Source: UBA8108 sp965659285 (GTDB taxonomy: Bacteria > Planctomycetota > UBA8108). Taken from it: DNA of 30,985 bases. The notes beneath the pieces were generated by a model. It made no database searches. It was not told the DNA's origin and was given only the letters and a program-made list of their open reading frames with translations. Position 1 is the first letter of the stretch. The number at the start of each line of letters is the position of its first letter. Both the position numbers and the translations under genes were made by a program. The stretch spans positions 1 to 30,985 of the forward strand of contig CBFHWB010000035.1 in NCBI GenBank assembly GCA_965659285.1, read 5' to 3'. Below, in pieces: positions 23,203 to 30,985 of this stretch.

Positions 23203-25163
23203 TTCTTTTCCACGTAATCCGCGCTGGGGCCGAACTCACGCATGAACTCTTCGCCCCAACGGCGCTTGATCTTTGAAGAACGCTCCCTGCGCTCCACGAG
23301 TCGTCCTTCGGAATCCTTGAACTTATGCCACGCGTAACAATCGAGAGCGTAGCTCTTATGCCCCCGCTCACGCGCGGTGAGACTCAGGTCAATCCCATAG
23401 CAATGAAAGCCCGGCAGCTCCGCGTCGAACTCGATGCCGTTTCGCCGGCGCACACCCAGCAATTGTTCATCCAGCGACTCAACCTCGTGGGGAAGGGGAC
23501 CCTCGAAATGGTAACCGCTGGGGTCTGACCAATGGCCTCTGAGCTGTTTCTTTTCGCCCGCGATCACGCCCAGCGCCCCGACCGGACCAATGACGCCCCA
23601 CTGCGGATCCAACTCCTCCAACTCGCGCAGGCCGCAGAAGAACCGCTTCTCCCATCCATCATAGAGATAGAGATCCTGGTGAACGAAGAGAACCAGGTCG
23701 TTCTTCGCCCTGGTGAGCGCCTCGCTGTAGAGCGCGGAGATGCTCTCATAGCACGAGTTGCCGGGGTTCTCCACCAACAGAAGCTCATGTCGACCGGCGC
23801 GGGAAACCGGCGAGGCCAGGAAATTATTACGGAGCTCCTCGTCATCGTTCACCGCGACCACGAAGCTGATGGCCTCCCCCGCGACAGCTCCTTCTTCGAG
23901 CAGGTTCTCGTGCTCGAGGGGGTCGTAGGCGACGTTATAGGAAAAATCCCGGGTCGTATCGTTTCTTCGGACGCTGATCCGCTTAAGCGGGTAGGCGTAC
24001 TCCGAACGCACCTCGATACTGCAGGTGTCGTAGCTCTCCCTCACGCAATCCTCGTTCCAATAGAGGTAGCCGCGGTCTTCGCCGCAGAGCCGGCGATGGG
24101 GCGGCAGATCGAAAAGGAATCGGCCGGGGAAACCGGCAACCGCATCTCCCAGGAGGGTCAGGATGGTGGGAACGACATCGATAGTTGAGCAGGCGTGGGT
24201 TTCCCTCGCCGGAACCTCGTAATGAGCCTGGAGCACGGAAGGCAACCAGATCGCCAGGGGAACATGGGTCAGATCACCGTGGAGACGCCCGCAATGATGA
24301 ACCCGGCCGCGCTCGGGCTCGAAGCTCTCGCCATGGTCGCTCATGAAGACGACGATGGTCTCCTCGAAATCGACCAGGCCAAGAATCTCCTCGAGACGCC
24401 GGTCGTAGCTCCGGATACCCGAGTCGTACTTGGCTGTGAGTTCTCGCTTCTGTTCCTCGAGCTCGACCCCCTCCGGCGGCTCACGCCAGATGTCGGGGCC
24501 ATCTCGCACATCCCGCAACGCCGGGTGGATCTCGGCATCGAGCCAGTCCGACGTCTCCAGGTAATAATCCCTCCCCATGTGGTAGTCGTGTACCAGGTTG
24601 CTGTGAAAAAAGAGGAACCAGGGCGACTCGGAGTCCCGGCGCTTGCCGAGAAAATCACGAGCAAGCTCGAAGGGGCGGTCGTGATCTTCACGGTGCACCC
24701 ACTCGTAGCTGTCAAAGCCATCGTCCCAGCCGAAGGAGCGCCACTTGGCCGGGCGGCGCTTGAAGCCGAGGCTCTCGAGATATTCGGACGAAATCCTGTC
24801 AGAGACGACATTGCCGTTGTTGGTGATCCCCACCCTCTCGTAGTGGTCGCCAAGGTAGTCGCCGAGCTTCGGCTTCCGAAACCTCTGATTGTGATCACAC
24901 AAACCGTGCCCCTCAGGAAGCTGGCCCGTGATAATCGAGGCGCAGCCCGGCAAGGTCCAGCCCACGGGCGAATGACAGTCTGAAAAAAGAGTGGCGCCCT
25001 CGAGTCGACTGCCAAGCAGGGGCATGGTGTCCCGGCCATAGCCGTAAAAAGGCAGATGGCGGGCGCTGAGATCATCGGCGACCACCAGCAACACGTTAAA
25101 GCGGTGGCGGCGCTCCCCGGGAGAATAGGAAAGCTGTTTTGAGGAATCTTCGGGACTGGGCAT
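23148..25163 (-). CDS. Fusion: sulfatase-like (alkaline-phosphatase fold) domain plus family 2-type glycosyltransferase domain
   Basis: A 671-residue two-domain protein. Residues about 22-420 are a sulfatase/phosphotransferase-fold domain: metal site VVADDLSARHLPFYGY (Asp30, Asp31), nucleophile segment GWTLPGCASIITGQLPEGHG, YDSGIRSYDRRLEEIL, and FMSDHGESFEPERG (metal Asp-His near 274). The nucleophile position is Thr70 in T-L-P-G-C, not the Cys/Ser of the CxPxR formylglycine signature, as in LtaS and phosphoethanolamine transferases or TLPSHAS-type sulfatase-like proteins. Residues about 428-640 form a GT-A domain like PF13712: ISFVVAVNDDEEL, LLLVENPGN, FVHQDLYLYDGW (HQD metal motif), GVIGPVGALG and FHCYGIDLSL. 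No signal or TM is seen, so it is cytoplasmic. It overlaps the sulfotransferase gene by 55 bases. Confidence 0.88.
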   Translation of the reverse strand: MPSPEDSSKQLSYSPGERRHRFNVLLVVADDLSARHLPFYGYGRDTMPLLGSRLEGATLFSDCHSPVGWTLPGCASIITGQLPEGHGLCDHNQRFRKPKLGDYLGDHYERVGITNNGNVVSDRISSEYLESLGFKRRPAKWRSFGWDDGFDSYEWVHREDHDRPFELARDFLGKRRDSESPWFLFFHSNLVHDYHMGRDYYLETSDWLDAEIHPALRDVRDGPDIWREPPEGVELEEQKRELTAKYDSGIRSYDRRLEEILGLVDFEETIVVFMSDHGESFEPERGRVHHCGRLHGDLTHVPLAIWLPSVLQAHYEVPARETHACSTIDVVPTILTLLGDAVAGFPGRFLFDLPPHRRLCGEDRGYLYWNEDCVRESYDTCSIEVRSEYAYPLKRISVRRNDTTRDFSYNVAYDPLEHENLLEEGAVAGEAISFVVAVNDDEELRNNFLASPVSRAGRHELLLVENPGNSCYESISALYSEALTRAKNDLVLFVHQDLYLYDGWEKRFFCGLRELEELDPQWGVIGPVGALGVIAGEKKQLRGHWSDPSGYHFEGPLPHEVESLDEQLLGVRRRNGIEFDAELPGFHCYGIDLSLTARERGHKSYALDCYAWHKFKDSEGRLVERRERSSKIKRRWGEEFMREFGPSADYVEKKWQKYLPFQTTSWTWGAD

Positions 25164-25205
25164 CTGGCTTATTCTACTTTTCTTCAGACGAATCTCAAAG
25201 GCGCC

Positions 25206-25349
25206 CTATTCATCCTCGGCTTCGTTCTTTCCAGCCGCGCCCTCGATGTCTTCTACCTTCCTCTCAAGGCTTCTCAGGCGGTCATGCAGCCTCAAGAGCC
25301 CCAGGAACACACCCGTGACGAAGACGATTTTTAACAGATCCCAGAACAT
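25206..25349 (-). CDS. Small 47-residue membrane peptide
   Basis: I do not recognise this product. It reads MFWDLLKIVFVTGVFLGLLRL, then a charged helix HDRLRSLERKVEDIEGAAGKNEAEDE. That is one N-terminal membrane segment (about 6-20) followed by a short coiled-coil-like tail with heptad-placed Leu/Val. A strong Shine-Dalgarno (TGGAGG, 6 bases before the ATG at 25349) supports translation and this start rather than the longer frame from 25499. It lies 42 bp upstream of the sulfatase/GT fusion on the same strand, so it may be the first gene of that operon, and it is divergent from uronate isomerase. Confidence 0.6.
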   Translation of the reverse strand: MFWDLLKIVFVTGVFLGLLRLHDRLRSLERKVEDIEGAAGKNEAEDE

Positions 25350-25422
25350 ATCAGGCCTCCATTGTTGAATGTCTTCCGGCAATGAATCTCGTAAGAATAC
25401 AACGTCGGCATCCACCGGACCC

Positions 25423-25451
25423 TTGCCCTCAAGGCTTTCATTCCGTAGATT
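25423..25451 (+). promoter_or_regulatory. Candidate promoter of uronate isomerase
   Basis: TTGCCC (25423-25428) and TAGATT (25446-25451) with a 17-base spacer, 46 bases before the ATG at 25498. Both boxes are four of six to the sigma-70 consensus. It sits in the 148-bp divergent spacer shared with the small membrane peptide. Confidence 0.35.
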
Positions 25452-25497
25452 CTGCCAGATTAGTTGTCTCTTCGCCAACCACAGCAAGGATCTCCCC

Positions 25498-26898
25498 ATG
25501 GTCCATCCAGACCGCTACTTTGATCCGGACCCGACCATCCGTAAGCTGGCCTCCGGCCTGTACCAGTCCGTCGCCGGCCTGCCGCTGGTCTGCCCGCATG
25601 GGCATGTCGATCCCCGCCTGCTGGCCGAAAACGAGCCCTTTCCCGATCCGGCGAAGCTGATCATCATCCCCGACCACTATATTTTCCGCATGCTGTATTC
25701 CCAGGGGATCAGGCTTGCGGACCTCGGAATCGCTCCCCTTGACGGCGGCCCCTGCGAAGAGGACTCCCGCAAGATCTGGCAGCTCTTCGCCGATCATTAC
25801 CACCTCTTCCGCGGCACCCCCACGGCCGGCTGGCTCCAACATGAATTCAAAACCGTCTTCGGTATCGAGGAGCGGCTCAGCAGCGCCAACGCGATGGAGG
25901 TCTACGACCAGATCGCCGCCAGGCTCGCGACCCCGGAGTTCCTGCCCCGCGCCCTCTTCGACAGCTTCAACATCGAGACTCTCTGCACCACCGACGCCGC
26001 CACAGACGACCTCGCCTTCCACCGCCGGATTCTCGAAGACGACTGGGCGGGCTGTGTGCGCCCCACCTTCAGGCCGGATGCCGTGGTCAACATCCTCGCG
26101 CCCGGCTGGAAGGCAGAGGTTGAAAAGCTGGCGGAAGTCAGCGGCCGGGACGTCTTGACGTTCGGCGACTATATCAGCGCCCTTGAAAATCGTCGGGAGT
26201 TCTTCCGGTCCCTCGGGGCGACAGCCACGGACCATGGCGTCTTCAGCCCCTACACGGCAAGCCTGGACGAGACCGCGGCCGAAGCTCTCTTCCAACGGGC
26301 GCTGGCGGGAGAAGCCGATGAGGCGGACGCGAAACACTTCACCGGACATATGTTGATGGAGTTCGCCCGCATGAGCGTCGAGGACGGGCTGGTCATGCAG
26401 ATCCACCCGGGCTCGTGGCGCAACCATAACACCTCGCTCTTCAACGCCTTCGGCGCCGACATGGGCTGCGACATCCCCGTGGCGACCGACTACACGCGCA
26501 ACCTCCAGCCCCTGCTGGCGCGCTACGGCGACCAGGCCAACCTCACCCTGGTGCTCTTTACTCTCGATGAGTCGACCTGCTCCAGGGAGCTCGCGCCGCT
26601 GGCCGGACACTACCCCTGCCTGCGCCTGGGGCCGCCATGGTGGTTCCAGGACAGCCGCGAAGGGATGACGCGCTTCCGTGAGCGCGTCACCGAGACCTGT
26701 GGGATCTACAATACCGCCGGCTTCAACGATGACACCCGCGCCTTCCCATCGATCCCCGCGCGCCACGACGTGGCCCGTCGCATCGACGCCAATTTCCTCG
26801 CGCGCCTGGTGGCCGAACACGTCCTCGAAGAAGACGAAGCGGCGGAGATGATCTCCGAGCTCGCCTACAACCTGGCAAAAAGCACCTATCGGCTCTGA
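25498..26898 (+). CDS. uxaC: Uronate isomerase (glucuronate isomerase)
   Basis: A 466-residue cytoplasmic enzyme of the amidohydrolase superfamily that converts D-glucuronate to fructuronate and D-galacturonate to tagaturonate, the first step in uronate use. The metal-site start is CPHGHVDPRLLAENEPF (His34, His36), followed by the family block IIIPDHYIFRMLYSQG, then FETLC-like NIETLCTTDAATDDL, RPTFRPDAVVNI, MQIHPGSWRNHN, GCDIPVATDYTRNLQPLL and the C-terminal ARHDVARRI. Length is normal. AAGGA lies 7 bases before the ATG at 25498; the longer frame upstream has no SD. No uxuA, uxaB or kinase gene is beside it, but uronates are common in sulfated algal polysaccharides, in keeping with the sulfatase-like and sulfotransferase genes nearby. 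Confidence 0.94.
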   Translation: MVHPDRYFDPDPTIRKLASGLYQSVAGLPLVCPHGHVDPRLLAENEPFPDPAKLIIIPDHYIFRMLYSQGIRLADLGIAPLDGGPCEEDSRKIWQLFADHYHLFRGTPTAGWLQHEFKTVFGIEERLSSANAMEVYDQIAARLATPEFLPRALFDSFNIETLCTTDAATDDLAFHRRILEDDWAGCVRPTFRPDAVVNILAPGWKAEVEKLAEVSGRDVLTFGDYISALENRREFFRSLGATATDHGVFSPYTASLDETAAEALFQRALAGEADEADAKHFTGHMLMEFARMSVEDGLVMQIHPGSWRNHNTSLFNAFGADMGCDIPVATDYTRNLQPLLARYGDQANLTLVLFTLDESTCSRELAPLAGHYPCLRLGPPWWFQDSREGMTRFRERVTETCGIYNTAGFNDDTRAFPSIPARHDVARRIDANFLARLVAEHVLEEDEAAEMISELAYNLAKSTYRL

Positions 26899-26928
26899 GC
26901 TGGCGGAAGCGGCCGCCCCCGGGGTGGC

Positions 26929-29900
26929 CTAATTCGCCGCGGCGCAGCTCAGCTGGTCCTCGGTCTCATCAACCCCCTCCTGGGGGAAAGGTTCTCTCGG
27001 CGGCGAGCCGCCCTGGAAGAGATAAGAGAGGACGTAAACCGGGTCGGTAATATTGAGTGACCCGTCATCGTTCGCATCTCCCGCATCTTCGCAGGCAAGC
27101 ACCTGCCCCCCTCCGACAAAGAGATAGTTGAGCGTGGCGACGGCGTCCGAGATGTCGACCGCCGAATCGCCATTCGAGTCGCCCCGGACAAAGCGAATGG
27201 GCACGGCCTCGGCATCGAGCACCACCACCGGCAGGTGGCAGTGATAGGCCTGGACCTCCGTGTCGTAGTACTCATAGACCCGGCTGACGGGGCCCTCTGA
27301 ACGAACCGGGTAGAGAGCGCGCATCTGGAAGGAGAATTCAACCGCCTCCCCGCGCGCCAGGGTGTCAACATAAAGAATGACGCTCCGGCCGGCGACATCC
27401 ACACGACTCGCCGTGCCCGCCTCGATCAGGGCGTTCAGGCTTGATCGAAGAGGTGAGAAGCCCGTCGGCACCCCGATGTCGGCGATCACCATGCCGGTGT
27501 TCTCCTTGGCGCCGGTGTAGACCATCCGAACCCGGGCATCGAGAATCTCATCGACCTCGATGCCCTCGCTGTCGTAATCCACCGTGATCTCCATGTCTCT
27601 CGGCGGCGGCAACTGCGCGTCAGGAAGGTTGAACTTGCTCGCCACCTGGAAACCTACGGAGCCGTCTCCGGCGGCGCGCAGCCGCAAGGGTCCGGCCCCG
27701 AGCGGCAAGGCAAAGGTGTGCAGCAGGTCGAAGTTGTCTTCGTTAACCAGGAGGCTCTCGATAACATTGTCGCCATCCAGCAGGCTGAGGGTCAGCGAGA
27801 TGTCCCGGCGAACGGTCCGCGCGGCCACGAAGAGGGCCCGGATAGCCACCACGGTGTCCTGGGTTGAGCCTCCATAGCCTCCTATGGAATTCCGCTGGGT
27901 GGTCAGCCAGTCGATCGCCGCCGCCGCCTGGGGCCTCCCCGAAAGGAGCAGGGCCAGCGCCGCGTAGCCGGTCGTCTCAACCGGGTAGGGCTCCCAGTGA
28001 AGACCCGTCCCCTCGGCAATCGCAAGCTCGAGCAGCCGGTCCACGACGTCCTCGGCGACCTCCTCGTAACCCGCCACCGCCTGCAGGGCCACCGCCGCGA
28101 TGGAGAGAGAATAGGCGTCGTTGTTGACCCGCAAGCGGTTGGCCGCGAGGTACGCGGCCGCCCGGTTAATAGCGCCCGTCACGCTCTCCGCCACCTCGAC
28201 ACCCTCAGCGTAATCGGTGAGCGCACGCGTGACATAGGCCGCCATCGAGTAGGCGTTCTCCAGGCCGCCATCCATCTCCCGGTGGATCAGGAAGTCATCC
28301 GTCCTGAAAGAGCCATCCTCGTTCTGCCGCGAGACCAGCATCCCGGCGCAACGCGCGAGCACAGCCTCATCAATGTCGCGGACCTCACGAGCGCCGGCGA
28401 AGGTCGAGAGCACAAAGGCGCTGAGCCACAGGCTGCCCTGGGGGCCGCCAAAGGCCGCGAAGCCGCCATCGTCGCTCTGGTAGGTCAGCTCCCTCTGGTA
28501 GCCGGTGTTGACGAAAAATTCCGCCTGGATACGGATCTCGGGACTCAGCTCTCCCACCTCACGCAGGTACTTCAAGATCTCGATGTCCGGAGCCAGGAAG
28601 ATCATGTTCTGCTCGCCGCAGCCATAGGGCATCTGCAGAAGATCAGCGATGTTGTTCATGGTCTGGGCGACCGGGCTCGGGGTGATGTTCAGATAGGCGC
28701 GCTGCGAGCCGTTGATCACGTCGGCTGGAAAGCTGGGCGCGAGATCGACGGTCTGTCCCGCCTCGATCACGCTGTTGAATACCCGCTCCGCCGGGGTCCC
28801 CTCGGCGACCACCTTGATCGACTTGCGCACGGCATCGACCCGCTTGGAGCCTGATGCCGTAATCTGGATCTCGTATTCGCCCACCTCGACCGGCCGGATT
28901 GGAAAATAGACCGCCTTCGCGGAGCCGGCGGGCACCACCACCGTCGCGCCCGGGCTGCCGAGCAACTCGTACCATTCACCCTCGCCAAAGCTGAGGGAGA
29001 CCTCCTGGTCGCTGTCGAGGTAGTTGAAGACGTCCACCTTGACCGGGAATTCCTCCCCACGCGTCACATCGTAAGGCAGGGACGGATTGACGAAGAATTC
29101 CTGGAAGGCCGTCAGTTCGGCCTCACCGAAGCCGAGCCCGGAAGGCGAGGTGGCGACCGCCGAAAGCTTCCAGCCGGTGATGTTGTCGGGCGCCTCCAGC
29201 TCGACCGTAAGCCGGCCGCTCTCATCGGTAAAGAGCACCGGCTCCCAGACCCAGGTCTCGGGGAAGTACTGCCGAACGCGAACCGTCTCGCTGCCGCCCC
29301 CCTCGGGGGAGCCTCCATCTTCATCTGCGGGATCCCCCCCCACGGCCACATCCGGGGGGGCGGGGAGAGGTCCGAAATCGTCCACCGCCTCCAGCCAGTC
29401 GCGCTGAAAATCCTGCCCGCGTCGTACCGTGACATTGTCGCTCGCCGCGACACCGAGGCCGACGCCCTCGATGACATCAAGGGCTCCGGAGCTTGGCGGT
29501 CGCTGAGGGCCGCCCCATCCCATGAAAGGTCCGCCGGCGGGCGGGCCGCCCCCCTCCTCTTCGTGGATCTCCGCGCGCGGCTCCAGGAAGCGGCTCTCGA
29601 GCTCGGCGAAGACCTGGGCGAGATGCAGCCGGCTCCGACCAAGAGCCAGCACCGACTCATCAACGACGGCGAGGCCGATCAGGGCGCGGCCGGGCTCGCC
29701 GGTATCGACGGTCACACTCACCGGATCTCCGGGCTCGACCTGCTCGCGGTCAAAGCTCGCCTGGACCATCAGGCTGGAGGCGGGACGGACCTCGATGACG
29801 GCGCTGTCGGCCGCCACCTCGTTCGTACGACCGAGGGAATAAGCCACCACCTTCGCCTTCGGAGCCATCTCGGGCGTCACCGTAAAGCTGAAGCTGTCCT

Positions 29901-30985
29901 CCTCCGTATAGCTCGACAGGACCGTGCGGCCGCCGCTGTAGACCTCGTAGTAGACGGTCGCCGCCTCGGTCGCCAGCGCTGAGAAGGTCACCCGCTGGCC
30001 GGGGTCGGCGGGCTCGTCGGAATCAGAACGGGCAACCGAGAGATAGTTCCCGGCATCCGAATAGGAGGCGGAAATCCGACGGGAGGCGCTGGTGCGATAC
30101 CCATCAAAAACACCCTCCGACGTGACCTCAACGCTGAAGGTGTCGGCTGGAGGTGTAAAGTTCAGCTCAAATCGACCGTCAGCCACATCAACGGATCGTT
30201 CAATCCTCTCGATCCTCGATCCGCGGAAATCTTCAAACTCAATCGAAACGCTGATCGCCACATCAAGGGGAGCCCCACCAGGAGTTCTCGCGGTCAGGAC
30301 AACCGCGGCGGGAATATCCGGCTTGACCGTGTCTGCCCGGGGAACCACTCCCAGCACAACGGGAGCCTCGACAACGGCCAGAACCTCACTGATCGATTCC
30401 GTATGCCCTGTTGAATCAGTCACATCAATATCAAGGGTGATCGACCCCTGGCCCGCGCCCTCCGGGGCTCCAGCGACAAAGTCAACCGGCGGAAGAGTGA
30501 ACTCGAGCGCGCCCTCGACAAGCTCCCCCTCGATGACCGCGTACTCCTGCCATTCCCCCACGTACCTGCGGGCGACGATGTAACAGGTGCCCTCTACCCC
30601 GCGGCCAAAGAAATAGCGGGCATCGACGCTCCCCTGCACCTCCTGGTCAACAAGGGTCCAGTCTCGCGCCAGCTCAAGCCCGAGGTTGAAGCGCGGCAGG
30701 GTATATTCCTCCACCCTCACATCCCGGATGCTCTCTACATCTTCGCTCCTGGCCTTCACCTTCCAGGTACCAAAATTAACCTCGCTGGCAAGACGAAGCG
30801 AAAACGGCGCGACGCCGAACTCGTTGGCCTGCAAAGTGCGCCTGTCGATGCGGATCCCCTTGGCATCGTGAAAGCTGACCTCGACCGTACCGGCCACCGG
30901 GCGCATGGCGTTATTGACCAACACGACACGACCCTGGATGGTCTGGGATGGCTTGTAGATCGGCTTGTCGGTCTCAATCAGGATC
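26929..30985 (-). CDS. Alpha-2-macroglobulin/complement-like thioester protein with dockerin-like C-terminus (5' truncated)
   Basis: 1351 residues are visible; the reading frame is open to the right edge, so signal peptide and first residues are missing. Counting from the first visible codon: an MG domain at the edge (ILIETDKPIYKPSQTIQGRV); more MG domains; a bait-like insert about 465-568, Gly/Pro/Asp-rich; the strongly animal-like block VRQYFPETWVWEPVLF; the thioester GCGEQNM (Cys789, Gln792); an alpha-toroid with LIHREMDGGLENAY (His901, 112 residues after Cys789) and GGYGGSTQDTVVAIRAL; a receptor-binding MG8 domain about 1149-1255 ending in SRVYEYYD; then a dockerin-like Ca-loop pair. Family function is protease trapping or covalent tagging of targets. 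It is convergent with uxaC, 30 bp apart. No pbpC neighbour, the usual bacterial partner, is visible. Confidence 0.93.
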   Translation of the reverse strand, partial: ILIETDKPIYKPSQTIQGRVVLVNNAMRPVAGTVEVSFHDAKGIRIDRRTLQANEFGVAPFSLRLASEVNFGTWKVKARSEDVESIRDVRVEEYTLPRFNLGLELARDWTLVDQEVQGSVDARYFFGRGVEGTCYIVARRYVGEWQEYAVIEGELVEGALEFTLPPVDFVAGAPEGAGQGSITLDIDVTDSTGHTESISEVLAVVEAPVVLGVVPRADTVKPDIPAAVVLTARTPGGAPLDVAISVSIEFEDFRGSRIERIERSVDVADGRFELNFTPPADTFSVEVTSEGVFDGYRTSASRRISASYSDAGNYLSVARSDSDEPADPGQRVTFSALATEAATVYYEVYSGGRTVLSSYTEEDSFSFTVTPEMAPKAKVVAYSLGRTNEVAADSAVIEVRPASSLMVQASFDREQVEPGDPVSVTVDTGEPGRALIGLAVVDESVLALGRSRLHLAQVFAELESRFLEPRAEIHEEEGGGPPAGGPFMGWGGPQRPPSSGALDVIEGVGLGVAASDNVTVRRGQDFQRDWLEAVDDFGPLPAPPDVAVGGDPADEDGGSPEGGGSETVRVRQYFPETWVWEPVLFTDESGRLTVELEAPDNITGWKLSAVATSPSGLGFGEAELTAFQEFFVNPSLPYDVTRGEEFPVKVDVFNYLDSDQEVSLSFGEGEWYELLGSPGATVVVPAGSAKAVYFPIRPVEVGEYEIQITASGSKRVDAVRKSIKVVAEGTPAERVFNSVIEAGQTVDLAPSFPADVINGSQRAYLNITPSPVAQTMNNIADLLQMPYGCGEQNMIFLAPDIEILKYLREVGELSPEIRIQAEFFVNTGYQRELTYQSDDGGFAAFGGPQGSLWLSAFVLSTFAGAREVRDIDEAVLARCAGMLVSRQNEDGSFRTDDFLIHREMDGGLENAYSMAAYVTRALTDYAEGVEVAESVTGAINRAAAYLAANRLRVNNDAYSLSIAAVALQAVAGYEEVAEDVVDRLLELAIAEGTGLHWEPYPVETTGYAALALLLSGRPQAAAAIDWLTTQRNSIGGYGGSTQDTVVAIRALFVAARTVRRDISLTLSLLDGDNVIESLLVNEDNFDLLHTFALPLGAGPLRLRAAGDGSVGFQVASKFNLPDAQLPPPRDMEITVDYDSEGIEVDEILDARVRMVYTGAKENTGMVIADIGVPTGFSPLRSSLNALIEAGTASRVDVAGRSVILYVDTLARGEAVEFSFQMRALYPVRSEGPVSRVYEYYDTEVQAYHCHLPVVVLDAEAVPIRFVRGDSNGDSAVDISDAVATLNYLFVGGGQVLACEDAGDANDDGSLNITDPVYVLSYLFQGGSPPREPFPQEGVDETEDQLSCAAAN
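26935..27195 (-). other. Dockerin-like paired Ca-loop module (C-terminus of the thioester protein)
   Basis: The loops GDSNGDSAVDISDAV and GDANDDGSLNITDPV, each followed by a helix ending YLFVGG or YLFQGG, then PREPFPQEG and a terminal Cys. It matches the CotH protein C-terminus in plan and in the YLFxGG...PFP motif. Confidence 0.75.
29281..29590 (-). other. Bait-like low-complexity insert of the thioester protein
   Basis: About 100 residues rich in Gly, Pro, Asp and Glu (EEEGGGPPAGGPF, GPLPAPPDVAVGGDPADEDG) between the MG6-like region and the VRQYFPETW block. This is the position of the A2M bait region and of the C3 anaphylatoxin domain. No six-Cys anaphylatoxin pattern is present. The DNA contains G/C homopolymers but the frame stays open. 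Confidence 0.55.

Noticed and set aside
25438..26820. 460-residue open frame antisense to uronate isomerase
   Set aside because: It mirrors the codon structure of a certain gene and shows no domain.
27997..28854. 285-residue open frame antisense to the thioester domain
   Set aside because: The opposite strand carries the GCGEQN thioester and toroid helices; the antisense protein has no motif.
29281..29590. Possible frameshift or assembly error in the low-complexity part of the thioester protein
   Set aside because: The frame remains open and the conserved blocks on both sides are in phase, so it is more likely a real bait-like insert.

Overview
The window is GC-rich (roughly 60 to 65 percent by eye), densely coded bacterial DNA with no rRNA, tRNA, CRISPR array or insertion sequence that I can see, and no gene-free stretch longer than about 200 bases. 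It most resembles a planctomycete (Planctomycetota, possibly a marine Poly30-like lineage). The reasons are the paired Ca-loop 'dockerin-like' C-terminal modules ending in YLFxGG...PFP on two large secreted proteins, a Gfo/Idh/MocA oxidoreductase with the TDWGAHH segment, a DUF6807 (PmoA-like) secreted protein, sulfatase and sulfotransferase genes, and many signal or lipoprotein peptides. This assignment is inference; no phylogenetic marker was searched.

Layout. 1-1015 (+) is the 3' part of an oxidoreductase. 1024-7058 is a run of minus-strand genes: a lipoprotein-type O-methyltransferase, an archaeal-type aspartyl-tRNA synthetase, a DUF6807 protein, PurF and a peptidoglycan amidase. From a divergent spacer, 7216-12508 (+) carries a giant LTD/CotH/dockerin-like protein and a rhodanese lipoprotein. 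12519-13388 (-) is an aquaglyceroporin. 13542-14876 (+) is a secreted beta-sandwich plus helical-repeat protein. 15025-21624 (+) is a four-gene TetR / outer-membrane factor / membrane-fusion protein / RND pump operon, with a perfect palindromic operator against the tetR start codon. 21644-25163 (-) holds a Cu/Zn superoxide dismutase, a sulfotransferase and a sulfatase-like/glycosyltransferase fusion. 25206-25349 (-) is a 47-residue membrane peptide. 25498-26898 (+) is uronate isomerase. 26929 to the right edge (-) is a large alpha-2-macroglobulin/complement-like thioester protein, truncated by the window.

How the genes work together. Three cell-surface themes recur. The first is carbohydrate and sulfate handling (oxidoreductase, DUF6807, sulfatase/GT plus sulfotransferase, uronate isomerase). 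The second is envelope traffic and stress (RND pump, SodC-like enzyme, amidase, lipoproteins). The third is large secreted, possibly anchored, modular proteins. The CotH-type and thioester-type proteins share the same C-terminal Ca-loop module, which suggests a common sorting or attachment route. Housekeeping genes (aspS, purF) are interspersed.

The observations most worth following are: the eukaryote-like thioester protein, which keeps both the GCGEQN thioester and a His at the complement-C3 catalytic position; the Thr-nucleophile sulfatase/GT fusion overlapping a sulfotransferase; the PsrA-like regulator whose operator abuts its own start codon; and the non-discriminating signature of the AspRS.
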